32,758 bases of DNA from JBHELG01 sp046263195 (GCA_046263195.1 JBHELG010000135.1:1-32758); one strand, 5' to 3'. Counted from the stretch's first letter, positions 22,739 through 30,550 are shown. Translations and numbers: made by a program. Notes: a model not told the origin generated them from the sequence alone.

Positions 22739-24264
22739 CCCGTGCCTCCCCCTCCCCCCATGACCCGAGCCTCCCGGACCTGGCCAGCCTCCCAGCCAAG
22801 CTCGGCGAGAACCTCGGCTGCGACCGCTCGGTCGTCGAACGGTACGACCCGGTCGGCCAGCTCCTGGGTCGTCTCGTGGCCCTTGCCCGCGACGAGGACG
22901 ACATCACCGGGGCTGGCACCGGCGATCGCAGCCGCGATGGCACGGCGACGATCGGGCTCGACCAGTACCTCCGACCCGTCCACGCTCATGGCACCGGCGC
23001 TCACTTCGGCCAGGATCGCGTGGGGATCCTCGGAGCGTGGATTGTCAGAAGTGAGTACCGCCCGGTCTGCCTCGGCTGCGATCCGGCCCATGGGGGTGCG
23101 TTTGGAACGGTCGCGTTCACCGCCGCAGCCCACCACGACGTGGACCCTCCCCCCCGGTTGGGCAAGACCCCGGCAGGCTGCCACAGCTCGTGCCAGGGCG
23201 TCAGGGGTATGGGCGTAGTCGACGAGAACGGCGAATGGTTGCAGGGAACCGACCGGTTCGAGCCGACCTCGGACCCCCTCGCAAGCCGCTATGCCCGCCA
23301 CTGCCGCATTCGAGGGGACACCCACGCCGATAGCGGCCAGGTAAGCGGCTGCGACGTTGAGAGCGTTATGAGCGCCGAGTAGGGGCGTGTGCAACAGGAC
23401 GTTGGTTCCCGGGCCGACGACCCGACATTGAGTTCCGTGAAGGCCGGCGACGACGTCGAGCACTCGGACCTCGGCTTCCGGCGAGGTTCCGAAGGTAGTG
23501 AGTTGGACGGTAGCTTCGCGGGCGAGTCGACGCCCCCATTCGTCGTCGACGCAGACGACTCCCTGCTGCGCGAACTCGGGGCGGAACAGACGCGCCTTCG
23601 TCTCGTAGTAGACCTCCAACGTTCCGTGATAGTCGAGGTGGTCCTGAGAAAGATTCGTGAATACCGCCACCCGGTAGTTCGTCCCGTCAACTCGATGCTG
23701 ATGGAGGCCGTGGGAAGACACTTCCATAGCGACCGCGTCGACTCCGCGCGACTCCATCGTGGCGAGCAACCGCTGCAGGTCGGTTGCCTCAGGTGTCGTG
23801 CGCCCCCCAGGGTGGGCTGCACCATGGATCCGCGTCTCGATTGTGCCGATCACACCGGTGCCGAGGCCGGCGGCTCCGAATGCCGCCTCGAGCAGGAGGG
23901 TCGTGGTGGTCTTGCCGTTCGTCCCAGTGACACCGACGACTTGGAGCCGATCCGAGGGATGGCCATGGATGGCGGCAGCCACGGGTCCCATCGCCTGTCT
24001 CACCGACGGCACCCGCGCCTGAGGGATGTCGAGGTCGAGCCACCGCTCGACCAGAAGAGCGGCGGCTCCGGCCTCCACCGCGCTTCCCGCGAAGTCGTGA
24101 CCGTCGCGATTGGCGCCGGAGGTGGCGCAGAACAACCAACCTGAGCGCACCTGGCGACTGTCGTGGGTCGCATCGACCAGTTCGGCGTCGCCCCGTCGTC
24201 GGACGGCGAGTGGACGCGGCCCTGCGGACAGGCTCGCGACCACTTCGGCGAGGGAGACGCTCAC
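22735..24264 (-). CDS. murE: UDP-MurNAc-dipeptide ligase MurE, meso-DAP type
   Basis: ATP-dependent ligase that adds the third stem-peptide residue. The 509-residue product has THDSRQVRSGWLFCATSGANRDGHDF, the P-loop GVTGTNGKTTTTLLLEAA, EVSSHGLHQHRV, TNLSQDHLDYHGTLEVYYETKARLF and YAHTPDALARAV. TSDNPRSEDP contains the DNPR motif associated with meso-diaminopimelate selection, so the wall is probably DAP type. The start GTG 24264 has only GAGG about 10 nt upstream. A 123-nt gap with a dispersed 18-mer repeat separates it from ftsI, and it ends with a Gly-rich MGGGGGTG tail overlapping murF. Confidence 0.98.
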   Translation of the reverse strand: MSVSLAEVVASLSAGPRPLAVRRRGDAELVDATHDSRQVRSGWLFCATSGANRDGHDFAGSAVEAGAAALLVERWLDLDIPQARVPSVRQAMGPVAAAIHGHPSDRLQVVGVTGTNGKTTTTLLLEAAFGAAGLGTGVIGTIETRIHGAAHPGGRTTPEATDLQRLLATMESRGVDAVAMEVSSHGLHQHRVDGTNYRVAVFTNLSQDHLDYHGTLEVYYETKARLFRPEFAQQGVVCVDDEWGRRLAREATVQLTTFGTSPEAEVRVLDVVAGLHGTQCRVVGPGTNVLLHTPLLGAHNALNVAAAYLAAIGVGVPSNAAVAGIAACEGVRGRLEPVGSLQPFAVLVDYAHTPDALARAVAACRGLAQPGGRVHVVVGCGGERDRSKRTPMGRIAAEADRAVLTSDNPRSEDPHAILAEVSAGAMSVDGSEVLVEPDRRRAIAAAIAGASPGDVVLVAGKGHETTQELADRVVPFDDRAVAAEVLAELGWEAGQVREARVMGGGGGTG

Positions 24265-24359
24265 GGGCCTGTTGCCTCAGGAGTGGCGACGAGGGGCGAG
24301 ACTGGCGCTTCGATCCGGAGGATAGCCCCGGCACCAGGGAGCGACGTGTATGCGGCGCG

Positions 24360-24377
24360 GGGCGGGTGGAATCGGGG
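24360..24377 (+). repeat. 18-mer identical to one in the murD repeat
   Basis: GGGCGGGTGGAATCGGGG here, in the ftsI-murE gap (24265-24387), is identical to 20126-20143 at the 5' end of murD. A 12-nt version (GGGTGGAATCGG) is at 28749-28760, upstream of mraZ. All three are on the plus strand. The rest of the ftsI-murE gap shows no clear promoter or gene. Confidence 0.75.
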
Positions 24378-24387
24378 CGGGTGTCTG

Positions 24388-26577
24388 TCACTCATCGGTT
24401 CCAGCCGGATTCGACAGGGGCTCGACGACGTCGGGGTCAAGGACGGGCTCGGCAGACGGGATCGTCCGCTCGGAGCGAGGTGCCACGGGATCGCTCGGTG
24501 GAACGCGGCGATGCGCCAGCGCGAAGCTCATGACCTCAGAGAAGACCGGCGCAGCCACGAGCCCGCCGTAGATGGGGGTCGGCTCATCGAGCATGACCGC
24601 GACGACAAAGCGGGGCGCCTCGATGGGCGCGAGCCCGACGAAGGAAGCCACGTACTGCCCGGAGTAGCCTCGGGCGCCTTCGAGGGGCTTGCGAGCCGTT
24701 CCCGTTTTCCCTCCTACTGCATAACCGGGAACGGCCGCCAGCTTCCCGGTTCCGCGCTCGCCGTTGACGACCCCGACGAGCATCTCACGGATCTTCCGCG
24801 CTGTTTCTGCACTGACGACCCGCCGAGTGGCGCTGGGTGGCGCCTGAACGAGCTGGCCATCGTCTCCGACCGTCCCTCGCACGAGTCGCGGTTGGACGGC
24901 GACGCCGTCGTTGGCAAGGGTCGCGTACACGTGGGCTGCTTGCAGGAGGGTCACTGCCACCCCCTGACCGATGGCGATAGTGGGCAGGCTCGTCCCGGAC
25001 CAGTCCTCGAGGGGTGGAAACGAGCCGGAGGACTCACCGGGGAACCCGAGACCGAGTGGACGTCCATAGCCAAAGGCGGTGAGGTAGCGCGCGAGGCGCT
25101 CATCGCCGATCTGAAGGGCGAGTTGGATGGTACCAACGTTGGAGGACTCCTCGATGATCTGACGCAGTGTCATCGGCTTCGTCGGGTGCTTGTGCGCCTC
25201 CGCGAACGTCTTGGGACCCACCCGGATCCTGTTCCCGACGCTGTAGACGGTGTCGGGTCGTACCAGTCCCTCTTCGAGAGCGGCCGCGGCTGTGACTGCC
25301 TTCTGGACGGAGCCCGGCTCGAACATGTCGGTTACTGCCCGGTTGCGCTGACGTGCCGCCTCCGCTGTCTCAACTTGATTTGGATCGAAGCCGGGAGCGC
25401 TTGCCATGGCGGCCACCTCACCGGTGCCGACCTCGACTACGACGACGGAGACCCCCTTTCCCCCGGTCCTCTCGAGCGCGGCGGAGGCGGCACGTTCTGC
25501 GACGTGCTGGATCTCACGATCGAGGGTGAGGACTATGTCGCTGCCTGGGACGGGTGGGACGAGCTCGCGATCAGCCGAGGCGATCGAGAGCCCTCCAGGG
25601 GCACGCTCGAGGGCGAGCTTCCCCGGCTTGCCGGACAGGAGATAGTCGTACTGCAACTCGATCCCGGCTAGGCCTTCACCGTCGATACCGGTGAATCCCA
25701 GGACTTGGGCCGCCAGGGGGCCGGCCGGGTTGACTCGGGTCGGCTCGGTGAGAATGCCGATCCCTGGCAGGGAGCGGCGGCGGATGCGCTCGCCCAGTTC
25801 ACGGTCGACCTGGCGCGCCACGTACACGAAATGTGCGTCCTTGTGCAGGCGAGCCTCGATGGAGGCGGCGCTGAGGCCGAGTACGGAGGCGATGCTCTTC
25901 GCCACCTCCCGAGCGTCGCCGGCGGGGGGCACGGCGACTCCGTCGCGGACGACGGGGCGGTAGGCACGGGGGTCGGCATAGATGGTGGCTGCGTCGACCG
26001 AGGTGGCGAGCACGTCCCCGTCGCGGTCGTAGATCCGGCCACGCCGGGCATGCAGGTCGATGGTCCGTTCACGTTGTTGCTGACCGATAGCCGCGTAGTC
26101 CGAGGCTCGCACAACCTGGACGGTGACGAGCCGGTAGCCGACGGCAACGAACACGAGGAGGTAGGCGACGAGCAGGGCGAGCATCCGACCGGCGGAGAGC
26201 CCTCGTGTGGGGGCACCGGAGAGACGACGGCGCTCGCGGTGCCTGGCCTTCAGGGCGCCCGTGGTCTTCGGGCGCTCCTTGACCTTCAGGGCTTCCTTGG
26301 CTTCGGGCCGGTACGCCGTCTTCGCGCGGTCCTCGACCTTGAGGGCTTCCTTGGCCCTGGGACGTTCCTTGCCCTTTGGGCGCTCCCTGCTCTGGGCTCG
26401 GTCCTTGGGGAGGCCCTGCCCGCCGGGAGGCCGGGCGCGCTTCCTGGCCCCGTTCGTCAGCCGACGTCGCGCGAAAATGAGCTCGAGGCCGTGCTCGGAA
26501 GCGAGCCCTCGGCGGCCACCCTGCCCGCCCTCGTTTGGCCCACCCCGCCCGGCCCCTTCGGGGCCTGCCCGGTGCAT
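24388..26577 (-). CDS. ftsI: FtsI/PbpB, septal class B penicillin-binding protein
   Basis: D,D-transpeptidase that cross-links septal peptidoglycan together with FtsW. The 729-residue product has an unusually long cytoplasmic tail of about 130 residues, basic and partly repetitive (AKEALKV twice, 18 residues apart). A single transmembrane helix (residues 132-152, MLALLVAYLLVFVAVGYRL) is followed by the dimerisation/pedestal domain (RTIDLHARRGRIYDRDGDVLATS at 171-193) and the transpeptidase domain. Its active-site motifs are S423-V-Q-K426 (EPGSVQKA), S478-S-N480 (EESSNVG) and KTG at 624-626 (VGGKTGTA). No PASTA domains are present. The start ATG 26577 directly abuts the ftsL stop. A strong hairpin lies at +13 to +27 of the coding sequence. 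Confidence 0.97.
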   Translation of the reverse strand: MHRAGPEGAGRGGPNEGGQGGRRGLASEHGLELIFARRRLTNGARKRARPPGGQGLPKDRAQSRERPKGKERPRAKEALKVEDRAKTAYRPEAKEALKVKERPKTTGALKARHRERRRLSGAPTRGLSAGRMLALLVAYLLVFVAVGYRLVTVQVVRASDYAAIGQQQRERTIDLHARRGRIYDRDGDVLATSVDAATIYADPRAYRPVVRDGVAVPPAGDAREVAKSIASVLGLSAASIEARLHKDAHFVYVARQVDRELGERIRRRSLPGIGILTEPTRVNPAGPLAAQVLGFTGIDGEGLAGIELQYDYLLSGKPGKLALERAPGGLSIASADRELVPPVPGSDIVLTLDREIQHVAERAASAALERTGGKGVSVVVVEVGTGEVAAMASAPGFDPNQVETAEAARQRNRAVTDMFEPGSVQKAVTAAAALEEGLVRPDTVYSVGNRIRVGPKTFAEAHKHPTKPMTLRQIIEESSNVGTIQLALQIGDERLARYLTAFGYGRPLGLGFPGESSGSFPPLEDWSGTSLPTIAIGQGVAVTLLQAAHVYATLANDGVAVQPRLVRGTVGDDGQLVQAPPSATRRVVSAETARKIREMLVGVVNGERGTGKLAAVPGYAVGGKTGTARKPLEGARGYSGQYVASFVGLAPIEAPRFVVAVMLDEPTPIYGGLVAAPVFSEVMSFALAHRRVPPSDPVAPRSERTIPSAEPVLDPDVVEPLSNPAGTDE
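26281..26355 (-). repeat. 54-bp period repeat in the FtsI N-terminal tail
   Basis: Plus-strand segments 26281-26301 and 26335-26355 match at 20 of 21 positions and encode AKEALKV twice. KERPK-like blocks between and around them give the tail a repeated charged-helix character. Confidence 0.7.
26551..26565 (-). promoter_or_regulatory. GC hairpin just inside the ftsI start
   Basis: On the coding strand GGCCCCGAAGGGGCC forms a 6-bp perfect stem with a GAA loop, +13 to +27 from the ftsI ATG. A stem this strong so close to the start could lower initiation unless ribosomes arrive from ftsL, whose stop codon abuts the ATG. The regulatory role is inferred. Confidence 0.4.
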
Positions 26578-27018
26578 CTAGCGCTGGACCGACAGGACCG
26601 GCTTGAGCGGGTCGCCCTGCATTCCGGCACCGGCTCTCTCTCCGTCAGTGGCATGCTCCTCGGAAGGCGCGCGTTCGAGGACGAGGAACTTCGCGCCTCG
26701 GGCAGGAACCATGCCCAGTTCCTCGGTAGCGACCCGTCGTATGCGGGCCGGGTCCTCGAGTCGTGCAACCCGCGCCACCAGCTCGGTATAGCGGCCCTCG
26801 GCCTCCTCAACGGCTCTCTCTGCATGCAGTGCCGCTACCGCATCACCGGCGGCGAGCGCGTTTATCGCGACGGTGACGAAGACCGCGGCGGTTGCCAGGG
26901 TCGACAGGAGCACTACGAAGGCGAGCCTTCGCCGCCTCGGGAGCGACGGTACGAGGCGGAGCGGGGGCGGCTCGGGTGACACTGCCCGCGGAGGGGTGTG
27001 CAGGGGAACCGCGCTCAT
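26578..27018 (-). CDS. ftsL: FtsL-like divisome protein
   Basis: Small bitopic divisome protein assigned from structure and position. The 146-residue product has a Pro-rich cytoplasmic tail, a basic RRRR stop-transfer, one transmembrane helix (LAFVVLLSTLATAAVFVTVAINAL), and a predicted coiled coil (AALHAERAVEEAEGRYTELVARVARLEDPARIRRVATEELGMVP) that ends in the FtsL-type segment EELGMVPARGAKFLVL. I prefer ATG 27018 because GGAG lies 8 nt upstream; ATG 27063 would add 15 residues but has no ribosome site. It sits between rsmH and ftsI as expected, and its TAG is immediately followed by the ftsI ATG. Confidence 0.88.
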   Translation of the reverse strand: MSAVPLHTPPRAVSPEPPPLRLVPSLPRRRRLAFVVLLSTLATAAVFVTVAINALAAGDAVAALHAERAVEEAEGRYTELVARVARLEDPARIRRVATEELGMVPARGAKFLVLERAPSEEHATDGERAGAGMQGDPLKPVLSVQR

Positions 27019-27147
27019 TGAATCGTCTCCGTTGCTGTCATGACTGGTCCCACCCGCCTCCATCGCGTCTTGGGCAAGCCAAGCCGCTCCTACGGTCTCC
27101 CGGCAGACCTCGGACGGCTCTCTCGCGTCGCCCGTGCGCCGCGCCGC

Positions 27148-28134
27148 TCACAGCGCCTCCTCCGGGAGGGGGGCATCGCGTCGACGGACGGCGCGCAGGC
27201 GTCCAGGGCGGGCGCGGGGGTTCGTGGCGACCTCGCTCTCTGATGGCCGTTCGGGCCGTCTCGTGAGGAGCTCCACGAGGGGCTCGCGGTCACAGACGCA
27301 GGTCGGAAGCTTTGGTGGGCAGACGCATCCTCGCGCCGCGTCCGCAAAGACCTGCTTCACGACGCGATCCTCGAGGGAGTGATAGGAGAGCACGACGCAG
27401 ATGCCTCCTCCTTGGAGGCGTTCGATGGCTCGCGGCAACGATGCCTCGAGCGCTTCGAGTTCACGGTTCACGGCGATGCGTAGGGCCTGGAACGTGCGGG
27501 TAGCCGGATGTGGGCCACTACGGCGAGCGGCGGCGGGAATCGCCTCTCGGACAGTGGCGGCGAGTTCCTCGGTCGTCTGGAACGGACGCCGACGCACGAT
27601 GGCGGCAGCGATGCGGTGCGCGAAGCGCTCCTCCCCGTACCGGCTGATCAATCGCGCGAGGTCTTCCTTCGGCGTCTCATTGACGAACTGGGCGGCAGTC
27701 AGCTTCTGATACGGGTCCATCCGCATGTCGAGCGGTCCGGCTCGGCGGTAGCTGAAGCCCCGCTCCGACTGGTCGACCTGCATCGAGGACATGCCGAGGT
27801 CGTAGAGGACACCGGCGACCGAGGCGATCCCCAGACGGTCGAGTACCTCGTCGATCGCCTCGAAGCTGGCGTGTTCGAGCCGCACCTCTAACTGTGCGTT
27901 GAGGTCGGCGAGCCGCTGCCGGGCCAACTCGAGTGCTTCGGGGTCCCGGTCGAGGCCGACGAGCCCGATGATCGACTGGTCATGGAGAGTCGCACGCGCC
28001 TCCAGAACACCTCTGGCGTGCCCACCGGCTCCCAGAGTGCAGTCGACGATGACACCAGGCGGAGCGCTGGCGAGCAGTTCCACAACTCGGTCGAGCATGA
28101 CCGGTACATGCGGCTGTCCCCCGCCCTCGTTCAT
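27148..28134 (-). CDS. rsmH: 16S rRNA m4C1402 methyltransferase RsmH (MraW)
   Basis: SAM-dependent N4-methyltransferase acting on C1402 of 16S rRNA. The 328-residue product from ATG 28134 starts MNEGGGQPHVPVMLDRVVELL and has the SAM loop VDCTLGAGGHARGVL, GLDRDPEAL, LYDLGMSSMQVDQSERGFSYRRAGPLDMRM, FQALRIAVNREL and CVVLSYHSLEDRVVKQVF. A CVCPPKLPTCVC pair of Cys motifs near the C-terminus resembles the family's metal-binding-like end. The Shine-Dalgarno sequence at 28134 is poor. The same frame is open to ATG 28263, which overlaps the mraZ stop as ATGA and would add 43 residues lacking family similarity. A small ORF ends exactly on the 28134 start. Confidence 0.95.
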   Translation of the reverse strand: MNEGGGQPHVPVMLDRVVELLASAPPGVIVDCTLGAGGHARGVLEARATLHDQSIIGLVGLDRDPEALELARQRLADLNAQLEVRLEHASFEAIDEVLDRLGIASVAGVLYDLGMSSMQVDQSERGFSYRRAGPLDMRMDPYQKLTAAQFVNETPKEDLARLISRYGEERFAHRIAAAIVRRRPFQTTEELAATVREAIPAAARRSGPHPATRTFQALRIAVNRELEALEASLPRAIERLQGGGICVVLSYHSLEDRVVKQVFADAARGCVCPPKLPTCVCDREPLVELLTRRPERPSESEVATNPRARPGRLRAVRRRDAPLPEEAL

Positions 28135-28241
28135 TGCTTGAGCTGCGGGCCGCGTTCGCAGCCAAGATCGCGACGGAGACGGGAAGAACTCAGTAGGACG
28201 GCAGGCGACGAGAAACCGAGCGGGACCGCGGCGGTGCGCAC
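28131..28241 (-). CDS. Possible 36-residue leader/small ORF coupled to rsmH
   Basis: No family recognised. GTG 28241 is preceded by AGGAGGTG with 7 nt spacing, the best ribosome site between mraZ and rsmH. The frame runs 36 codons without a stop and ends in TGA that overlaps the rsmH ATG at 28134 (ATGA). The peptide starts VRTAAVPLGFSSPAVLLSSS and ends in a basic Cys-containing tail (DLGCERGPQLKQ). It could serve to bring ribosomes to the weak rsmH start, or be an accident of an unneeded ribosome site. Confidence 0.4.
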   Translation of the reverse strand: MRTAAVPLGFSSPAVLLSSSRLRRDLGCERGPQLKQ

Positions 28242-28259
28242 TCAGGCACCTCCTGTCGC

Positions 28260-28700
28260 TCATCCTGCTGAGAGGTGGGGAAGGTCGAAGGGGGTGTCGA
28301 GCCCGGCGAACTGAGCTTCCGCCTGTTCGCGGTACTCCTCCCAGGTCGCCCGGTCCCACACCTCCACCTTCTCGTCAGCGCCCACGATCGTGAGCTCTTT
28401 GTCGAGGCCGGCGTAGTCGCGAAGGCGGGGCGGAACGGTCACGCGCCCCTGCCCGTCGGGAGCGTCCTGATGAGCGCCTGCTAGGAAGACGCGCAGATAT
28501 CCGCGGGCGCGCTGGTCCTCACGCGGTAGTGCACGGAGCTGTTCGACGCGTCGCTCGAAGCTCGCCACGGGATAGACGTCGATGCAGCGGTCATGCCCGG
28601 GCACGAAAACGAGACCGGCCGCCAGCCGCTCCCGAAAGCGTGCAGGAAGGATAACGCGACCCTTGGCGTCCAGCGTGTGCTGGTGCTCGCCGAGGAACAC
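28260..28700 (-). CDS. mraZ: Transcriptional regulator MraZ
   Basis: AbrB-like DNA-binding protein that represses its own dcw operon in other bacteria. The 146-residue product has the two MraZ half-repeats, LDAKGRVILPARFRERL (residues 10-26) and PDGQGRVTVPPRLRDYAGL (about 81-99), each carrying a DxxGR loop. The start GTG 28700 has GGAGGG 5 nt upstream. First gene of the dcw operon. A sigma70-like promoter lies about 115 nt upstream and three tandem AGTGGAGG-type boxes sit just downstream of the -10. MraZ is therefore a good candidate to act on them. Confidence 0.97.
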   Translation of the reverse strand: MFLGEHQHTLDAKGRVILPARFRERLAAGLVFVPGHDRCIDVYPVASFERRVEQLRALPREDQRARGYLRVFLAGAHQDAPDGQGRVTVPPRLRDYAGLDKELTIVGADEKVEVWDRATWEEYREQAEAQFAGLDTPFDLPHLSAG

Positions 28701-28778
28701 GTCTGCCCTCCACTCACCTCAACCGTCTCGCCCGAACCTGGCCAGGGAGGGTGGAATCGGCGAAACGCCCTGCCGACC

Positions 28779-28807
28779 CCTCCTCTGCCCTCCACTTGAC
28801 CTCCACT
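28779..28807 (-). promoter_or_regulatory. Candidate MraZ operator boxes
   Basis: On the minus strand AGTGGAGG occurs at 28807-28800 and 28796-28789 (11 nt period), with a variant AGAGGAGG at 28786-28779 (10 nt period). One more AGTGGAGG is at 28714-28707, directly by the mraZ ribosome site. MraZ of E. coli binds tandem TGGGN-type repeats spaced about one helical turn, so this layout fits. The exact recognition sequence in this organism is not known. Confidence 0.5.
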
Positions 28808-28814
28808 GCGCGCC

Positions 28815-28844
28815 ACCATACGCCCCCTCACCCCACGTCGTCAA
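28815..28844 (-). promoter_or_regulatory. dcw operon promoter candidate
   Basis: Reading the minus strand, -35 TTGACG (28844-28839), an 18-nt spacer and -10 TATGGT (28820-28815) form a good sigma70-type match. The expected start is near 28808, just before the AGTGGAGG boxes. The remainder of the 311-nt region to the divergent gene at 29012 holds no other clear signal except the 12-nt repeat at 28749-28760. Confidence 0.55.
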
Positions 28845-29011
28845 CGATGACAGTCCGGCGTACTCCGCTTACGGGCGGTTAGTCGCGCAGTCCCCCGTCC
28901 GGTCGACCAGTGAGGCCAGACCCACCGGTTGCCGGTGCGGTGTCGCAACTCGCTGACTCGCGGTCTACCGTCCCGTGACGGCGCCACGGGCGGCGGGCGG
29001 AAGAGGGGCAG

Positions 29012-29917
29012 ATGCGGTTCAGCGTGTGGCCCGGGCCGGCCCAGAGATGGAGTTCGGCCCTCGAACTCGCGCGCCACGCCGAGGAAACCGGCTGGGACGG
29101 GGTCTGGTTCGCTGACCACTTCATGCCGAATACGGAAGACCCCGGGGGCGACATCCTGGAGTGCTGGGCGACCATCGCCGCCCTGGCGGTGGCGGTTCCC
29201 CGGGTTCGACTTGGCACCCTCGTGTGCGGCAACACCTACCGGCATCCGGCGGTGCTTGCGAACCAGGCCGCGGCGGTCGACGTCATCTCCGGTGGCCGCT
29301 TCACGCTCGGCCTGGGGGCTGGTTGGCAGCGCAACGAACACGAGCGTTACGGCATTCGCTTGCCACCAACCCGAGAACGCCTGGAGCGACTCGACGAGGC
29401 GTGCCGTGTCGTGAGAGCGCTCACTAGCCAGGAGCGTGCCGACTTCTCCGGCCGTTACTACTCACTCACCGGGGCGCCCCTGGAACCGAAACCGCTCCAA
29501 GATCCGCTTCCACTCCTGGTCGGAGGAGGGGGCGAGAAGATCACACTGCGCATCGCCGCAAGACATGCCGACGCCTGGAACACCTGGGGCAATCCGAAGG
29601 TCATGCGGCACAAGATCGAAGTGCTCGAAGGCCATTGCGAGGAGTTGGGTCGTGACCCGGCAACCATCCATCGCAGCGCCAACGCCTTCGTGTTCTTCCG
29701 CACGGAGCAGAAGCTGCACGACGAAGGCCGGCCGAAGACACTGGATGACCGCTCGGTGATGGGCGCTTCAGATGAGCTGACCGAAACCCTGAACGCCTAT
29801 CGCGAGGCGGGCGTGGACGAGTTCATCCTCCCCGACTTTCACCTCGGCGGTGGACCGGAGCGCACTGAGTTCCTCGACCGCTTCATGGAGGAGGTCGCAG
29901 CACCACTGCGTGATTAG
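29012..29917 (+). CDS. LLM-class F420/flavin-dependent oxidoreductase
   Basis: TIM-barrel oxidoreductase of the luciferase-like family; the substrate is unknown. The 301-residue product has FSVWPGPAQRWSSALELARHAEETGWDGVWFADHFM near the start, VRLGTLVCGNTYRHPAVLANQAAAVDVISGGRFTLGLGAGWQRNEHERYGI, PLLVGGGGEKITLRIAARHADAWNTWG, and GASDELTETLNAYREAGVDEFILPDF. In Actinomycetota such proteins usually use F420 rather than FMN, but the sequence alone does not settle the cofactor. ATG 29012 is preceded by AGAGGGG. It is divergent from mraZ and convergent with the MOSC gene, so it is transcribed alone. Confidence 0.93.
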   Translation: MRFSVWPGPAQRWSSALELARHAEETGWDGVWFADHFMPNTEDPGGDILECWATIAALAVAVPRVRLGTLVCGNTYRHPAVLANQAAAVDVISGGRFTLGLGAGWQRNEHERYGIRLPPTRERLERLDEACRVVRALTSQERADFSGRYYSLTGAPLEPKPLQDPLPLLVGGGGEKITLRIAARHADAWNTWGNPKVMRHKIEVLEGHCEELGRDPATIHRSANAFVFFRTEQKLHDEGRPKTLDDRSVMGASDELTETLNAYREAGVDEFILPDFHLGGGPERTEFLDRFMEEVAAPLRD

Positions 29918-29980
29918 GCCGGCAGGGTCGGCAGGCCGGGGAGGCGATGGGGAACGACGCCTTTACACTCGGCAGGTGCC

Positions 29981-30550
29981 TCAGGCCGCTGTGCCTCTGG
30001 CGGAAGCCTTCCGGATTACGTCACCCAACCGCACGACCCCCGCGACGATCACCTTGGCATTGATACCACGCAGGTTGAGCTGGCGACCGACGTCGGAGTT
30101 GACGAATCGCAGGGCTTCGAGTCCGAAGCGTTCCCCGAACTTCTTGCAACCGAGGTGAGGCTGATCGCTGACCTCGACGATGGCCGAGCCGACCACGAGA
30201 CGAGAGCCGGGCGGGAGGTTGTCGCGGCTGATATCGAGGTCGACGTAGAGCTGGTCCCCGGCCAGCTGCCACCGTTCCACGCTTCCAGACACCAGAGCAG
30301 CGACGCGTGCGTTCATGAGCGTCAGCTGACGGCCGGGGTGAGGGCGCCCTGACTTGCCGCGGCCACTCCCCCGTGTGCGCCACGTATCCCCGATGAGTCC
30401 GAGGGCACAATCAAGAGTGGCTTCCGCGACCACCTCTCGTTCGTTCTCCGCAGGCCTCCGTACGATGAGCTCGACCCGCCCCTGGTCCTTGGGTGAGCCT
30501 CGGATCTCATCGAGGCCGGCCTCGAGCGCCTCCAGCGCGGCATGGTTCAT
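29981..30550 (-). CDS. MOSC domain-containing protein
   Basis: A 189-residue stand-alone MOSC protein, a family thought to handle sulfur or metal-sulfur (molybdenum cofactor) groups through a conserved Cys. Visible family features are the region LTLMNARVAALVSG, LYVDLDISRDNLPPGSRLVVGSAIVEVSDQPHLGCKKFGERFG with the key Cys in HLGCKKF, ALRFVN, and the end RGINAKVIVAGVVRLGDVIRK. It starts at ATG 30550; there is no convincing ribosome site, so it may be leaderless. The gene stands alone. Substrate unknown. Confidence 0.9.
   Translation of the reverse strand: MNHAALEALEAGLDEIRGSPKDQGRVELIVRRPAENEREVVAEATLDCALGLIGDTWRTRGSGRGKSGRPHPGRQLTLMNARVAALVSGSVERWQLAGDQLYVDLDISRDNLPPGSRLVVGSAIVEVSDQPHLGCKKFGERFGLEALRFVNSDVGRQLNLRGINAKVIVAGVVRLGDVIRKASARGTAA

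Noticed and set aside
24163..26979. Long open frames on the plus strand opposite ftsI and murE
   Set aside because: Typical antisense frames of high-GC genes; the minus-strand genes carry all motifs.
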